Under the pieces are notes generated by a model. That model was not told the DNA's origin and did no database searches. It saw only the letters and a program-made list of their open reading frames with translations. A stretch of 64,000 nucleotides of DNA, from contig DDVX01000007.1 of NCBI GenBank assembly GCA_002345575.1, forward strand, positions 1 to 64,000. The letters run 5' to 3'. This DNA is from Stutzerimonas stutzeri (GTDB lineage Bacteria > Pseudomonadota > Gammaproteobacteria > Pseudomonadales > Pseudomonadaceae). Below are positions 16,087 through 25,610 of the stretch, piece by piece. The translations under genes and the position numbers were made by a program. The first letter of the stretch is position 1, and every line of letters begins with the position of its first letter.

Positions 16087-18357
16087 TCAGAGATTCTGGT
16101 AGCGATTCATGTCCAGCACGCCCGCCTCCACCGGATCGGTTTCATACAGATAGCGCGTAAGGTCGTTGAAGTGCACCCAGAAATCCGGATGGGTGCGACG
16201 AATACCCCAGCGTTCAACGATGTGCTCGAAGGCCGTCTGGTCCTTCACCTGTTCCATGGCCGCGACAAATGCAGGCACCTCCTTGGCGGTCATGCTGAAG
16301 AGGAAGTTGGGATAGCTGCTGAGCACGCCCGGATATACCGTCAGGGTGTCCATGCGCGGCTTGTAGCGGTAGGCCTCGCTGAACATAAAAGCCACGTTGG
16401 TGTGCGCCCGGTTGCGCAGCAGGCTGTAGACGGCTCGCGGTTCACCCTCTTGCTCGACCCGCAACATTGTCGCCTCGGGTAGCCAGTCAATGACCTTCAG
16501 GCTCGCGGCAACGCGGTTGGTCAGGCGGCTCAGCGCCTGTTCGGTGGCTTGCCGCGCAGCACTCTGCTCTTCGTGATAGCAATGGCTGGTGCGGCACCGG
16601 TTGATTGGGTCCGGACTGACGTTTATGTCCGCGTGACGCTGCAGCAGCTGCCAGGCAAAGCTCTTGAGCGGATTGTGCTGCAGCTGCAAGGTCGTGGGAG
16701 TAGCCGTGTCGATCTTGGTATAGGCCAGCCACAGCTTGATCTGGCCGCCCCTGTCGTACCAGTCATCGAGAGTCGCCTGACGTGAATCGGCTGGCAGCAG
16801 GCGCAGAAAATTCAATTCGGCACCATTACGGATCAGGTCGAAATACAGCCGGGTCTGGCCCTGATGCGAGACGTTGCCAAATACGTCGAAATTCACCACC
16901 AATTGGTAGTAAGTGCGCTCCAGCAACGGGAAATCCATCCACCAAAGCGTTTGCGGAATCTCGCCGATCAGGCCTTTCTTTACCGAAGCGCTGTCATGCT
17001 GGCGAAACACGCTCAATAGCGCATTGTTGCTGCCGGCCCAGATGTGCTCCCAGCGGGCCGGTTGCTGCGTGTAGGCCTGCTGTCGCAGCTTCTCGTACTG
17101 GTTGCGCTTTTCCTGATAGATGCGCCAAAAATCCATCAAGCCGCTGAGGCTGTCGATCTGACCCGGCATGGCCAGCAGTGGTGTGGTCTGGTGTTGGTAG
17201 TCGACGTCGGTCAGGTAGAGATCGTGCTGCGGGTCTTGGAAAAGCAACCAGAAATTGTCGCGGATAACATCCGTAGCGATCTGTCCTCGGCATACCGGCC
17301 CGCGGATAAACGTGCGCACAAAGTACTCGGCGTTATCCAGCATGAATTGGTAGCGCGCTCGTGCCGGAATCGCCTGAAAGGTATGAAACGGGTTGGCTCG
17401 ATGGTAGGTGCCGTAGCCTGGCAGTGCATCGAGTGACCACTCTTCGTCGAAAAACAGCTCCTGCACGCGTGCCAGTTTCCGCGGACCAAGGGGATAGGTG
17501 ATGTGCGTCTTGTGCACGACCACGCCTTCCACCGGACGAATACGGTAGAAGAACGACCGGCCCGGATCGTCATTGGGGCGGCGAGTGGCGATCACGTCAA
17601 TCGGCTGGCCCGCAGGCGTTCGTGAACGCACCAGCTGAAAGAAGCGCCGGCCGCTGCCGCCGTCGAAATACAGGTGAGCAATATATAAATGCTCATACAG
17701 CCAGCGACTTACCAGCGCCTGCCTGTCGTCCGGGGCATTGAGCATCGCTTCCCAGTCGGCGATCTGTTTGGCCTCGCTGGCCGAGGGTTGCTGCGGTTTC
17801 AGATCGGTCGACGCGCCCTGCTCGATCCAGGTCTGCAAGGTGGCGTATTCGGCATCCTCAAGTCCGGTTACAGCGAAGGGCATGCCGCCGTGAGGATTGG
17901 CTTTCGCATAGACAGCGAACTCTCCGGGCAACGGGCACTGGTTTTCACGATTGATGCCAATGTCCAGGGTGGCCGGCAGCTTGCTGTTGGCCGGCAAGGG
18001 ATCGCTCCGCCCCAGTTCGAGCATCCGTGCCAGCAACGCAGCCTGGCCTTCGGCAGGCGCCAGCACCGAATGAAAGTCACGTTGGCGCCAGGCGGCCTCG
18101 CCGTGAGCATCCATATATAAGCGCGTTGTGATTTGCGCCTCGCTGCGAGTGCCGTTGTACACCGGTAGCTTGCTCGCACCGCGCAGCACACCGGCATCAC
18201 TGCCCAGATTGAGCTGGCAGGGAGCGTCGTAGCAGGCATGGCAGGCCACGCACTTGGCAGTGAAGATCGGTTGAACATCCCGCTGATAGGACAGCGTCTC
18301 GGCGCGGAGCAGCCCGCATGCAACCAATAACAGCCCGCCGAAAAAGGCACGACACAT
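16087..18357 (-). CDS. cti: Fatty acid cis/trans isomerase Cti
   Basis: A 756-residue periplasmic enzyme that converts cis-unsaturated fatty acids of membrane lipids to trans, stiffening the membrane under solvent or heat stress. It has a signal peptide (MCRAFFGGLLLVACGLLRA) and a c-type haem motif CVACH at residues 36-40, as known for Pseudomonas Cti. Further family patterns include GGSGRRFFQLVRSRTP, DEEWSLDALPGYGTYHR and HTNVAFMFSEAYRYKPRMD. Length is as expected. It stands alone, divergent from metH across a 229-base spacer. Confidence 0.92.
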   Translation of the reverse strand: MCRAFFGGLLLVACGLLRAETLSYQRDVQPIFTAKCVACHACYDAPCQLNLGSDAGVLRGASKLPVYNGTRSEAQITTRLYMDAHGEAAWRQRDFHSVLAPAEGQAALLARMLELGRSDPLPANSKLPATLDIGINRENQCPLPGEFAVYAKANPHGGMPFAVTGLEDAEYATLQTWIEQGASTDLKPQQPSASEAKQIADWEAMLNAPDDRQALVSRWLYEHLYIAHLYFDGGSGRRFFQLVRSRTPAGQPIDVIATRRPNDDPGRSFFYRIRPVEGVVVHKTHITYPLGPRKLARVQELFFDEEWSLDALPGYGTYHRANPFHTFQAIPARARYQFMLDNAEYFVRTFIRGPVCRGQIATDVIRDNFWLLFQDPQHDLYLTDVDYQHQTTPLLAMPGQIDSLSGLMDFWRIYQEKRNQYEKLRQQAYTQQPARWEHIWAGSNNALLSVFRQHDSASVKKGLIGEIPQTLWWMDFPLLERTYYQLVVNFDVFGNVSHQGQTRLYFDLIRNGAELNFLRLLPADSRQATLDDWYDRGGQIKLWLAYTKIDTATPTTLQLQHNPLKSFAWQLLQRHADINVSPDPINRCRTSHCYHEEQSAARQATEQALSRLTNRVAASLKVIDWLPEATMLRVEQEGEPRAVYSLLRNRAHTNVAFMFSEAYRYKPRMDTLTVYPGVLSSYPNFLFSMTAKEVPAFVAAMEQVKDQTAFEHIVERWGIRRTHPDFWVHFNDLTRYLYETDPVEAGVLDMNRYQNL

Positions 18358-18493
18358 ACGAGACCGCTCCCTGAAAAATAGCCGGCATGGTATCCAACCC
18401 GCCCTGTCCGGGCTAATGGCACTATCAAACAGGCGGCACGTCGTACCTTTAATTGCCTGATTACCAAACAGGCTGGATTAGCCATCCGCAACA

Positions 18494-18506
18494 TGAATGT
18501 TTCTCA
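18494..18506. promoter_or_regulatory. MetR-like box upstream of metH
   Basis: TGAATGTTTCTCA matches the enterobacterial MetR consensus TGAANNTNNTTCA at all but one fixed position. It lies about 80 bases before the metH ATG, upstream of a possible -10 (TATCAT, 18545-18550) with no good -35, as expected of an activator-dependent promoter. MetR activates metH in enterobacteria; use of the same site here is inference. Confidence 0.3.
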
Positions 18507-18586
18507 TGCAAAACCGCGGGCGATCAAAAAACATGCAGCTTTGCTATCATTCGCACCCTTCGTAATTCGCTTTTCAGGTAGTTCCC

Positions 18587-21500
18587 ATGTCCAATCGCAA
18601 CGACCGTCTCCAGGCCCTCCAGCAAGCGCTCAAGGAGCGCATCCTGATTCTCGACGGCGGCATGGGCACGATGATCCAGAGCTACAAGCTGCAGGAGGCC
18701 GATTACCGCGGCGAGCGTTTCGCAGACTGGCCCCAGGATGTCAAAGGCAACAACGATCTGCTGATCCTCAGCCGCCCGGATGTGATCAGCAGTATCGAGA
18801 GAGCCTATTTGGATGCCGGCGCGGACATTCTCGAAACCAACACCTTCAACGCTACCCGAGTTTCCCAAGCCGACTACGGCATGGAAGCGCTGGCTTACGA
18901 GCTGAACGTCGAAGGCGCGCGCCTGGCCCGCCAGGTCTGCGACGCCAAGACCCTGGAGACCCCGGACCGTCCGCGCTTCGTCGCCGGCGTGCTCGGCCCG
19001 ACCAGTCGAACCTGTTCGCTTTCGCCGGATGTCAACGATCCGGGCTTTCGCAACGTCACCTTTGACCAGCTGGTCGAAAACTATAGCGAAGCAACTCGCG
19101 GCCTGATTGAGGGCGGTGCGGACCTGATCCTGATCGAGACGATCTTCGACACCCTCAACGCAAAAGCAGCGATCTTTGCAGTACAAGGCGTGTTCGACGA
19201 GCTGGGCTTCGAGTTGCCGATCATGATTTCCGGCACTATTACCGACGCTTCCGGCCGCACCCTATCCGGGCAAACCACCGAAGCCTTCTGGAACTCGGTG
19301 CGCCACGCCAACCCCATCTCGGTCGGTCTGAACTGCGCGCTGGGCGCCAAGGAGTTGCGCCCTTACCTTGAAGAGCTCTCCGGCAAGGCTGGAACTAACG
19401 TTTCCGCGCACCCCAACGCTGGGTTGCCAAACGCCTTCGGCGAATACGACGAGAGTCCGGCAGAAACCGCAGCCGTGATCGAAGAGTTCGCCCAAAGCGG
19501 CTTCCTCAACATCATCGGCGGCTGCTGTGGCACCACCCCGGCGCATATCCAAGCCATTGCCGAAGCGGTGGCCAAGTACCCACCGCGGGTGATTCCGGAC
19601 ATTCTCAAGGCATGCCGACTGTCGGGTCTTGAGCCGTTCACCATCGATCGCAATTCACTCTTTGTGAACGTCGGCGAGCGCACCAACATCACCGGTTCTG
19701 CCCGCTTTGCACGCCTGATCCGCGAGGAAAACTACACTGAGGCGCTGGAAGTTGCCCTGCAGCAGGTGGAAGCCGGCGCCCAGGTGATCGACATCAACAT
19801 GGACGAGGGCATGCTCGACTCCAAGGCAGCGATGGTGCGCTTCCTCAACCTGATTGCCGGCGAGCCGGACATCTCCCGCGTACCGATCATGATCGACTCC
19901 TCCAAATGGGAAGTGATCGAGGCCGGTCTGAAATGTATTCAGGGCAAGGGCATCGTCAACTCCATCTCGATGAAGGAAGGTGTCGAAGAATTCAAGAAGC
20001 ACGCAAAGCTCTGCAAGCGCTACGGCGCCGCCGTGGTGGTGATGGCCTTCGATGAAACCGGTCAGGCCGACACCGCCGCCCGCAAGAAGGAAATCTGCAA
20101 GCGCAGCTACGACATTCTGGTCAACGAAGTGGGCTTCCCGCCGGAAGACATCATCTTCGACCCGAACATCTTCGCCATCGCCACCGGCATCGAGGAACAC
20201 AACAACTACGCGGTTGATTTCATCGAGGCCTGCACCTACATCCGGGATGAGCTGCCGTATGCGCTGACTTCCGGCGGCGTGTCCAACGTGTCCTTCTCCT
20301 TCCGTGGCAACAATCCGGTACGCGAGGCGATCCACTCGGTATTCCTGCTGCATGCGATCCGCAGCGGCCTCACCATGGGCATCGTCAACGCCGGCCAACT
20401 GGAAATCTACGACGAGATTCCCAAGGAGCTGCGTGAAGCGGTCGAAGACGTGGTGCTCAATCGCAATGCCAATGGCACCGAGGCCCTGCTGGCAATCGCC
20501 GACAACTACCGTGGCGACGGCAGCGTCAAAGAAGCGGAAACCGAGGAATGGCGCGCGCTGGATGTCGTCGAGCGACTCAAGCATGCGCTGGTCAAAGGCA
20601 TCACCACGCATATCGTCGAAGACACCGAGGAGTGCCGCCAGCAATGCGCGCGCCCCATCGAGGTCATCGAAGGCCCGCTGATGGCCGGCATGAACGTGGT
20701 CGGCGATCTGTTCGGCTCGGGCAAGATGTTCCTGCCGCAGGTGGTCAAGTCCGCCCGCGTGATGAAGCAGGCTGTGGCACATCTGATTCCCTTTATCGAA
20801 GCGGAAAAAGGCGACAAGCCGGAGGCCAAGGGCAAGATCCTCATGGCCACGGTCAAGGGCGACGTGCATGACATCGGCAAGAATATCGTCGGTGTGGTGC
20901 TGGGCTGCAACGGCTACGACATCGTTGACTTGGGCGTGATGGTCCCGGCTGACAAGATCCTCAAGGTCGCCATTGAAGAGAAATGCGACATCATCGGGCT
21001 GTCCGGCCTGATCACCCCGTCGCTGGACGAGATGGTGCACGTCGCTCGCGAAATGCAGCGCCAGGGCTTTACCCTGCCGCTGATGATCGGCGGCGCGACT
21101 ACCTCCAAGGCGCACACGGCGGTGAAGATCGACCCGCACTACAAGAATGATGCGGTGGTGTACGTCACCGACGCCTCGCGCGCCGTGGGCGTGGCCACGA
21201 CCCTGCTGTCGAAGGAAATGAAGCCGGACTACGCGACCAAGATTCGCGAAGAGTACGCCATGATCCGCGAGCGCACGGCAAACCGCGCCGCCCGTACCGA
21301 ACGCTTGAGCTATGCCAAGGCCATCGAGGCCAAGCCTCAGTTCGATTGGTCCGACTATGCCCCGGTGAAGCCGACCTTTACCGGCGCCAAGGTACTTGAG
21401 GACATCGACCTGCGCACACTGGTCGAGTACATCGACTGGACGCCGTTTTTCATCTCCTGGAACCTGGTAGGCAAATATCCACGTATTTTCAAAGACGAAG

Positions 21501-22297
21501 TGGTTGGCGAGGCTGCCACCTCATTGTTCGCCGATGCTCAAGCGATTCTGAACAAGCTGATCGATGAAAAACTGATCCGGGCTCGCGCCACGTTCGGCTT
21601 CTGGCCGGCCAACCAGGTCGCCCATGATGACCTGGAAGTCTACGGCGACACTGGCGAACAGCTCGCCACCCTGCACCACTTGCGCCAACAGACCGTGAAA
21701 ACCGACGGCAAGCCGAACTTCAGTCTGGCCGACTTCGTTGCGCCGAAGGACAGCGGTATCACCGACTATGTCGGCGGGTTTATCTGCACCGCCGGCATCG
21801 GCGCCGAGGAAGTGGCCAAGGCTTATCAGGACGCTGGCGACGACTACAACTCGATCATGGTCAAGGCGTTGGCCGACCGCCTGGCCGAAGCCTGCGCCGA
21901 ATGGTTGCACGAGCGTGTGCGCAAGGAATACTGGGGTTACGACAAGGATGAACAGCTGAGCAACGAGGATCTGATCCGCGAGCAGTACAAGGGCATCCGC
22001 CCTGCTCCGGGCTATCCGGCCTGCCCCGATCACACCGAGAAGGAAACCCTGTTCGCCCTGCTCGACCCGGCTGCCGAGTTCAACAAGGCCGGGGACAGCG
22101 GTGTATTCCTTACCGAGCATTACGCCATGTTCCCAACTGCCGCCGTCAGTGGCTGGTACTTCGCACATCCCAAGGCGCAGTATTTCGCCGTTGGCAAGGT
22201 CGACAAGGACCAGATCGAAAGCTACTCGCAGCGCAAGGGGCAGGACATTGAGGTCAGTGAACGCTGGCTGATGCCCAACCTTGGCTACGACATCTGA
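18587..22297 (+). CDS. metH: Cobalamin-dependent methionine synthase MetH
   Basis: A full-length 1236-residue MetH that transfers methyl from 5-methyl-THF to homocysteine via cobalamin. All four modules are visible: a zinc homocysteine domain (Cys in GLNCALG and in GGCCGTTP), a pterin-binding barrel (NVGERTNITGSARF, PIMIDSSKWEVIEAGLKC), a B12 module with the ligand His in DVHDIGKNIVG near residue 765 and the following GATTSK, and the C-terminal AdoMet reactivation domain (RPAPGYPACPDHTEK). Length matches E. coli MetH. It is followed after 11 bases by two small conserved genes that are probably co-transcribed. No AdoHcy or cobalamin riboswitch was seen upstream. Confidence 0.96.
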   Translation: MSNRNDRLQALQQALKERILILDGGMGTMIQSYKLQEADYRGERFADWPQDVKGNNDLLILSRPDVISSIERAYLDAGADILETNTFNATRVSQADYGMEALAYELNVEGARLARQVCDAKTLETPDRPRFVAGVLGPTSRTCSLSPDVNDPGFRNVTFDQLVENYSEATRGLIEGGADLILIETIFDTLNAKAAIFAVQGVFDELGFELPIMISGTITDASGRTLSGQTTEAFWNSVRHANPISVGLNCALGAKELRPYLEELSGKAGTNVSAHPNAGLPNAFGEYDESPAETAAVIEEFAQSGFLNIIGGCCGTTPAHIQAIAEAVAKYPPRVIPDILKACRLSGLEPFTIDRNSLFVNVGERTNITGSARFARLIREENYTEALEVALQQVEAGAQVIDINMDEGMLDSKAAMVRFLNLIAGEPDISRVPIMIDSSKWEVIEAGLKCIQGKGIVNSISMKEGVEEFKKHAKLCKRYGAAVVVMAFDETGQADTAARKKEICKRSYDILVNEVGFPPEDIIFDPNIFAIATGIEEHNNYAVDFIEACTYIRDELPYALTSGGVSNVSFSFRGNNPVREAIHSVFLLHAIRSGLTMGIVNAGQLEIYDEIPKELREAVEDVVLNRNANGTEALLAIADNYRGDGSVKEAETEEWRALDVVERLKHALVKGITTHIVEDTEECRQQCARPIEVIEGPLMAGMNVVGDLFGSGKMFLPQVVKSARVMKQAVAHLIPFIEAEKGDKPEAKGKILMATVKGDVHDIGKNIVGVVLGCNGYDIVDLGVMVPADKILKVAIEEKCDIIGLSGLITPSLDEMVHVAREMQRQGFTLPLMIGGATTSKAHTAVKIDPHYKNDAVVYVTDASRAVGVATTLLSKEMKPDYATKIREEYAMIRERTANRAARTERLSYAKAIEAKPQFDWSDYAPVKPTFTGAKVLEDIDLRTLVEYIDWTPFFISWNLVGKYPRIFKDEVVGEAATSLFADAQAILNKLIDEKLIRARATFGFWPANQVAHDDLEVYGDTGEQLATLHHLRQQTVKTDGKPNFSLADFVAPKDSGITDYVGGFICTAGIGAEEVAKAYQDAGDDYNSIMVKALADRLAEACAEWLHERVRKEYWGYDKDEQLSNEDLIREQYKGIRPAPGYPACPDHTEKETLFALLDPAAEFNKAGDSGVFLTEHYAMFPTAAVSGWYFAHPKAQYFAVGKVDKDQIESYSQRKGQDIEVSERWLMPNLGYDI

Positions 22298-22308
22298 GTG
22301 GAGCACTT

Positions 22309-22629
22309 ATGAGCGACATGCCCTATCTGCTGGACCAGCTGGAAAGTGCCGACATGCTGGAAATCGACGGTCTGCACGCCAGCCGCTTCAGTCTCGACGA
22401 GCCTTTACTCGACGAGGCTGATGCGGCAGCTGAAGCCGACCAGCCCTTCGCCAGCGAAGCGGTCGTGCTGAACATCGAGGCCGTGGATGGTCGCCAGCGC
22501 CGGCAATGGCAGTTCAGCTACAACCAGGTGATGGAAGCGGTCTATCAGCCCCAAGACGACGCCTGGCAGCTCGAAGGTAATCAAGTCCTAAGGTGCTTTT
22601 CGGCAATCGCTGCCGAAGGCGACGACTGA
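22309..22629 (+). CDS. Conserved Pseudomonas protein, probably DUF5629
   Basis: An acidic 106-residue cytoplasmic protein with no signal peptide or membrane segment. The pattern LLDQLESADMLEIDGLHA, an Asp/Glu/Ala-rich middle and RRQWQFSYNQVMEAVYQ agree with my memory of the Pseudomonas DUF5629 family, which has no known function. It begins 11 bases after metH (GTGGAG ribosome site) and is probably in the same transcript. A role in methionine or B12 metabolism is suggested only by position. Confidence 0.6.
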   Translation: MSDMPYLLDQLESADMLEIDGLHASRFSLDEPLLDEADAAAEADQPFASEAVVLNIEAVDGRQRRQWQFSYNQVMEAVYQPQDDAWQLEGNQVLRCFSAIAAEGDD

Positions 22630-22652
22630 AACCGAACATCGGAGGAACGCAA

Positions 22653-23039
22653 ATGCAGAACGAGCTCGAAGCACCTCCGACCGTGGCGTTAGAAACGGTG
22701 ATCGCCCAGCGCATCCTCGGTACCGAGGCTGGAGGCAGCGTGACAGTCTCCATCGGCCTGCCGGTGCATATCGGTAATGGCTGGGACTGGGCTTGTCCTT
22801 ATCGAATCGAAGGTCTGGAAACCGCTGTGCAGAGCCAGGTCTTCGGTATCGATGCCCTTCAGGTATTGCAGCTGGTGTCGGTCGCGATACGCGTCGAGCT
22901 GGAACAAAGCGGCGAACGCCTGAGCTGGCTGGACGACGACTTCTGGCAGGCCGGCTTCCCCATGCTGTTGCAGTCCTACGGCGACAGAAGGATAGAGGAA
23001 AAGCTGTTGAAACTGCTGGAAGAAACCTTCACCCGCTAA
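22653..23039 (+). CDS. Conserved hypothetical protein
   Basis: A 128-residue soluble protein. The N-terminal half looks beta-rich (VTVSIGLPVHIGNGWDWACPYRI) and the C-terminal half helical (LQVLQLVSVAIRVELEQSGERL...), ending EEKLLKLLEETFTR. I do not recognise the family with certainty. The ATG at 22653 has a strong GGAGGA ribosome site and is preferred over an in-frame start inside the preceding gene. It follows that gene by 23 bases and is likely the third gene of the metH transcript. Confidence 0.6.
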   Translation: MQNELEAPPTVALETVIAQRILGTEAGGSVTVSIGLPVHIGNGWDWACPYRIEGLETAVQSQVFGIDALQVLQLVSVAIRVELEQSGERLSWLDDDFWQAGFPMLLQSYGDRRIEEKLLKLLEETFTR

Positions 23040-23040
23040 T

Positions 23041-23063
23041 GCCGGAAGCAATGCCGGCTTTTC
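23041..23063 (+). terminator. Weak terminator-like hairpin after the metH group
   Basis: GCCGG (23041-23045) pairs with CCGGC (23054-23058) across an 8-base loop and is followed by TTTT. The stem is short (5 bp), so it may be only a partial terminator. Confidence 0.35.
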
Positions 23064-23128
23064 ACGGCGTCGTAGCGCATCCCGTTACGGTGCATTTACC
23101 CGACTGATGTCGCACGCCCCGAGCTTTC

Positions 23129-23692
23129 ATGACTCCTCTGGAAATCATCGCCGCCTCCCTTGGCGTTATCGCCGTATGGCTAACCGTCCGGCAGAACCCT
23201 TGGTGCTGGCCCATTGGATTGGTGATGGTGTCGCTGTACGCCTGGTTCTTCTTCGAGGCGAAACTGTTTTCCCAGGTTCTGTTGCACGCCGTGTTCGCCC
23301 TGCTTCAGCTGTACGGCTGGTGGCAATGGACCCGCGGCGACACAGGCCAGGGCGGCCGGAAGGTTAGCTGGGCGAGCACCCTCGAAGTACTTAGCGGCCT
23401 TGCCATCGCCTCGCTGGTTGCGGTGTTGTTAGGTGGCCTGATGTCCCACTACACCGACGCACAGTTTCCCTGGCCCGATGCCACTCTTACCGCCTTCAGC
23501 CTACTGGCGCAGCTCTGGATGGCGCTCAAGCGGGTGCAGTGCTGGCTGCTGTGGATAGCGGTCGATGTGCTCTTTGTGGGCTTCTTCGCCTGGCAGGCGT
23601 ACTGGCTTACCGCAGGGCTTTACGGCTTGTTCACGCTTCTCGCGATCATGGGGTTACGTGAATGGCGCCACGCGCTGGTAGCCGCACGATGA
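23129..23692 (+). CDS. pnuC: Nicotinamide riboside transporter PnuC
   Basis: A 187-residue inner-membrane protein with about six to seven hydrophobic segments and the Trp-rich pattern of PnuC: VRQNPWCWPIGLVMVSLYAWFF near residues 21-42 and LLQLYGWWQW near 58-67, then WIAVDVLFVGFFAWQAYWLT. PnuC allows facilitated uptake of nicotinamide riboside, trapped by phosphorylation inside. Its stop overlaps the start of the NadR-like kinase gene as ATGA, which supports riboside rather than thiamine (PnuT) as substrate. No TPP or NAD riboswitch is recognisable in the 89-base leader. Confidence 0.9.
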   Translation: MTPLEIIAASLGVIAVWLTVRQNPWCWPIGLVMVSLYAWFFFEAKLFSQVLLHAVFALLQLYGWWQWTRGDTGQGGRKVSWASTLEVLSGLAIASLVAVLLGGLMSHYTDAQFPWPDATLTAFSLLAQLWMALKRVQCWLLWIAVDVLFVGFFAWQAYWLTAGLYGLFTLLAIMGLREWRHALVAAR

Positions 23693-24213
23693 AGGTGCTG
23701 GTACTCACCGGCCCGGAGTCCACCGGCAAGAGCTGGCTGGCAGCACGGCTGCAGCAGCGTTTTGGCGGCCTGCTGGTAAGTGAATATGTGCGTGAGTTCA
23801 TCGACAGCGAGCAGCGGGACACCTGCCTCGCGGACGTCCCCACCATTGCCCGTGGCCAGCTGGCATTGGAAGATGCCGCCCGGCAGCGAGCGCCACATCT
23901 GCTGATCCTCGATACCCATCTGCTCAGCAATATCCTCTGGAGCCAGACGCTGTTCGGCAGCTATCCCGCCTGGCTGGAGGGCGAACTGCTGCGGCGGCAT
24001 TACCACCTGCACCTGCTGCTGTCACCGCAAGGTATCGACTGGCATGACGATGGACAGCGCTGCCAGCCGGATCTGACCGAGCGGCTACGGTTTTACGACG
24101 ACTGCCGAGCCTGGCTGAGCACACATCATCAGCCCTTCGTGGAAATCGGTGGTAACTGGGCTGAGCGTGAACAACAGGTCTTTGCCCAAACGCGCACGCT
24201 ACTGGACGACTAG
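23689..24213 (+). CDS. NadR-like nicotinamide riboside kinase (AAA family)
   Basis: A 174-residue P-loop protein with Walker A GPESTGKSW at residues 8-16 and the NadR kinase-domain pattern SEYVREFID, then LILDTHLLSNILWS and LRFYDDCRAWL. It matches the C-terminal ribosylnicotinamide-kinase half of NadR without the adenylyltransferase or DNA-binding parts. It would phosphorylate nicotinamide riboside imported by PnuC to NMN, giving a two-gene salvage unit. The start overlaps pnuC; the end overlaps the convergent transporter gene by 4 bases. Confidence 0.85.
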   Translation: MKVLVLTGPESTGKSWLAARLQQRFGGLLVSEYVREFIDSEQRDTCLADVPTIARGQLALEDAARQRAPHLLILDTHLLSNILWSQTLFGSYPAWLEGELLRRHYHLHLLLSPQGIDWHDDGQRCQPDLTERLRFYDDCRAWLSTHHQPFVEIGGNWAEREQQVFAQTRTLLDD

Positions 24214-25121
24214 CGACTCGGTGAGTCGGGTCGCAGCAACAGCACGATGGCAAAAACCACCAGCAAGGCACCCGGTGCCCAGTGCCAGCCCATCCGTGCT
24301 GGCTGGTCGAAGAACAGCAACAGCATCGAGACGAAGGGCACCAGATAGCTGTAGGCGGTGACGGCGCCGGGTGTCAGTACCGAGGTGGCGCGCTGCTGCA
24401 GGAAAAAGGTCATGGCGCTGGAAAATACGCCCAGGTAGACCACCAGCAGTAAGTCCAGCAGGTTCATGCGCAGCAGCGCCTGAGGCGCTTCCCAGAACAG
24501 CCCCATCAACCCGATCAGGACAGCACCGCAAATCAGGCTCCAGAAGGTACGCAGCCCGGCCTGTTTGGGCAGCACGCCGCGGGCCAACCCCCATTTGCTC
24601 AATACCGGATAGAGCGCTGACGCCACACAGCCGCAGAAGAATCCCAGCTCACCTAATCCCAGCTGCATGCCAGCGAAATTTCCACCGTTTTCCGCCCAGG
24701 CCAGGCCCAGTGCGCCGCTGGCGCCCAACGCAAGAATCGCCAGGAGCCGTCCTGCCGGTTGCTCGACTCCCAGACCACGCCCCAGGCAGTAGGCCAGCAA
24801 CGGCACGCTGACGAACAGCGTCGCCATCGATAACGCACTGACCCGATGCGCGGCCCAGAACATGGTGCCGAAGAAGCCGGCCAGGCACAGCCCCATCAGC
24901 GCGTAGAGCAGCAGGGTTGCTGCCCTCGGCAAGCCTTCGCTCTGCTTCCACGCCAGCGGAGCCAATACTAGTGCTGCGATAGCGAAGCGCATGCACGTCA
25001 GCAGCAACGATGGCAGGCCTTCACTGAGCAAGCCAACCGCCGGAAACGACAGACCGACGAACGCCGCCCATAGCAACATGCCAAGATGGGCCAGCGTGGT
25101 GCGTGAGGTTTGTTCAGGCAT
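24210..25121 (-). CDS. EamA/DMT-family transporter
   Basis: A 303-residue integral membrane protein with about ten hydrophobic segments in two EamA repeats, e.g. HLGMLLWAAFVGLSFPAVGLL near the start and VVYLGVFSSAMTFFLQQRA in the second half. DMT permeases export or import small metabolites; the substrate cannot be read from the sequence. It is transcribed toward the NadR-like kinase and overlaps it by 4 bases. The DUF1883 gene sits 21 bases to its right, pointing toward it on the same strand. Confidence 0.85.
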   Translation of the reverse strand: MPEQTSRTTLAHLGMLLWAAFVGLSFPAVGLLSEGLPSLLLTCMRFAIAALVLAPLAWKQSEGLPRAATLLLYALMGLCLAGFFGTMFWAAHRVSALSMATLFVSVPLLAYCLGRGLGVEQPAGRLLAILALGASGALGLAWAENGGNFAGMQLGLGELGFFCGCVASALYPVLSKWGLARGVLPKQAGLRTFWSLICGAVLIGLMGLFWEAPQALLRMNLLDLLLVVYLGVFSSAMTFFLQQRATSVLTPGAVTAYSYLVPFVSMLLLFFDQPARMGWHWAPGALLVVFAIVLLLRPDSPSR

Positions 25122-25142
25122 AGGTAGTGGTAAGGGGCGGGT

Positions 25143-25445
25143 TTATCGCAGTTCCGAAGGCGAATTGCGCACGATCTTGATGCTATGGCTAAGCGCAGGC
25201 TTGCGGGTCACGCTGATCGCCCGGCGCGTCACGATGTCGATGGTGATATTCCAGAAGCCCGTGTTGGGCACTTTGATCTTTGCCGGAAACTTCTCGAACG
25301 CACCGCCGTGGTAGGCGTGACGCCCGCCATTTCTGAAACTGCGAAAGTTCTTATCGTTCATCAGGCGAATATTGCAGGGCTGCGAGCACTCGATGATCAC
25401 GTAATCATCTTCGTTGAGGTGTTCGCGTTGGTGAATGAACTTCAT
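25143..25445 (-). CDS. DUF1883 family protein
   Basis: A 100-residue protein beginning MKFIHQREHLNEDDYVIIEC and containing GGRHAYHGGAFEKFP and VPNTGFWNITIDI, the conserved pattern I know as DUF1883, a beta-rich domain of unknown function sometimes fused to TIR or signalling domains. Here it stands alone. I chose the ATG at 25445, with GGAGCGG just upstream, over an in-frame start 45 bases earlier, because it begins the conserved domain. It is 21 bases before the DMT transporter on the same strand and may share its transcript. Confidence 0.8.
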   Translation of the reverse strand: MKFIHQREHLNEDDYVIIECSQPCNIRLMNDKNFRSFRNGGRHAYHGGAFEKFPAKIKVPNTGFWNITIDIVTRRAISVTRKPALSHSIKIVRNSPSELR

Positions 25446-25610
25446 GTACCGCTCCGGACCGCATTGCTGGACAAGGCGGAAGATTAGCATGCGCGGCGTC
25501 AGGCCCGGCGCCTTGGTAACTTAGGACCTGTTATTGGAAAGCGGGTTGCATCGGTATTTGCAGCCTTGATTCATAGGATAATGCGCCGCGTTTTTCTTCG
25601 AGGTCATGCC

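Noticed and set aside
18358..18586. SAH or cobalamin riboswitch upstream of metH
   Set aside because: Neither the conserved SAH-riboswitch GAGGAGCG-type core nor a B12 box was found in the spacer.
19655..21139. Long open frame antisense to metH (494 codons, minus)
   Set aside because: Low-complexity Asp/His/Val-rich translation typical of the reverse of GC-rich coding DNA; metH has full conservation on the other strand.
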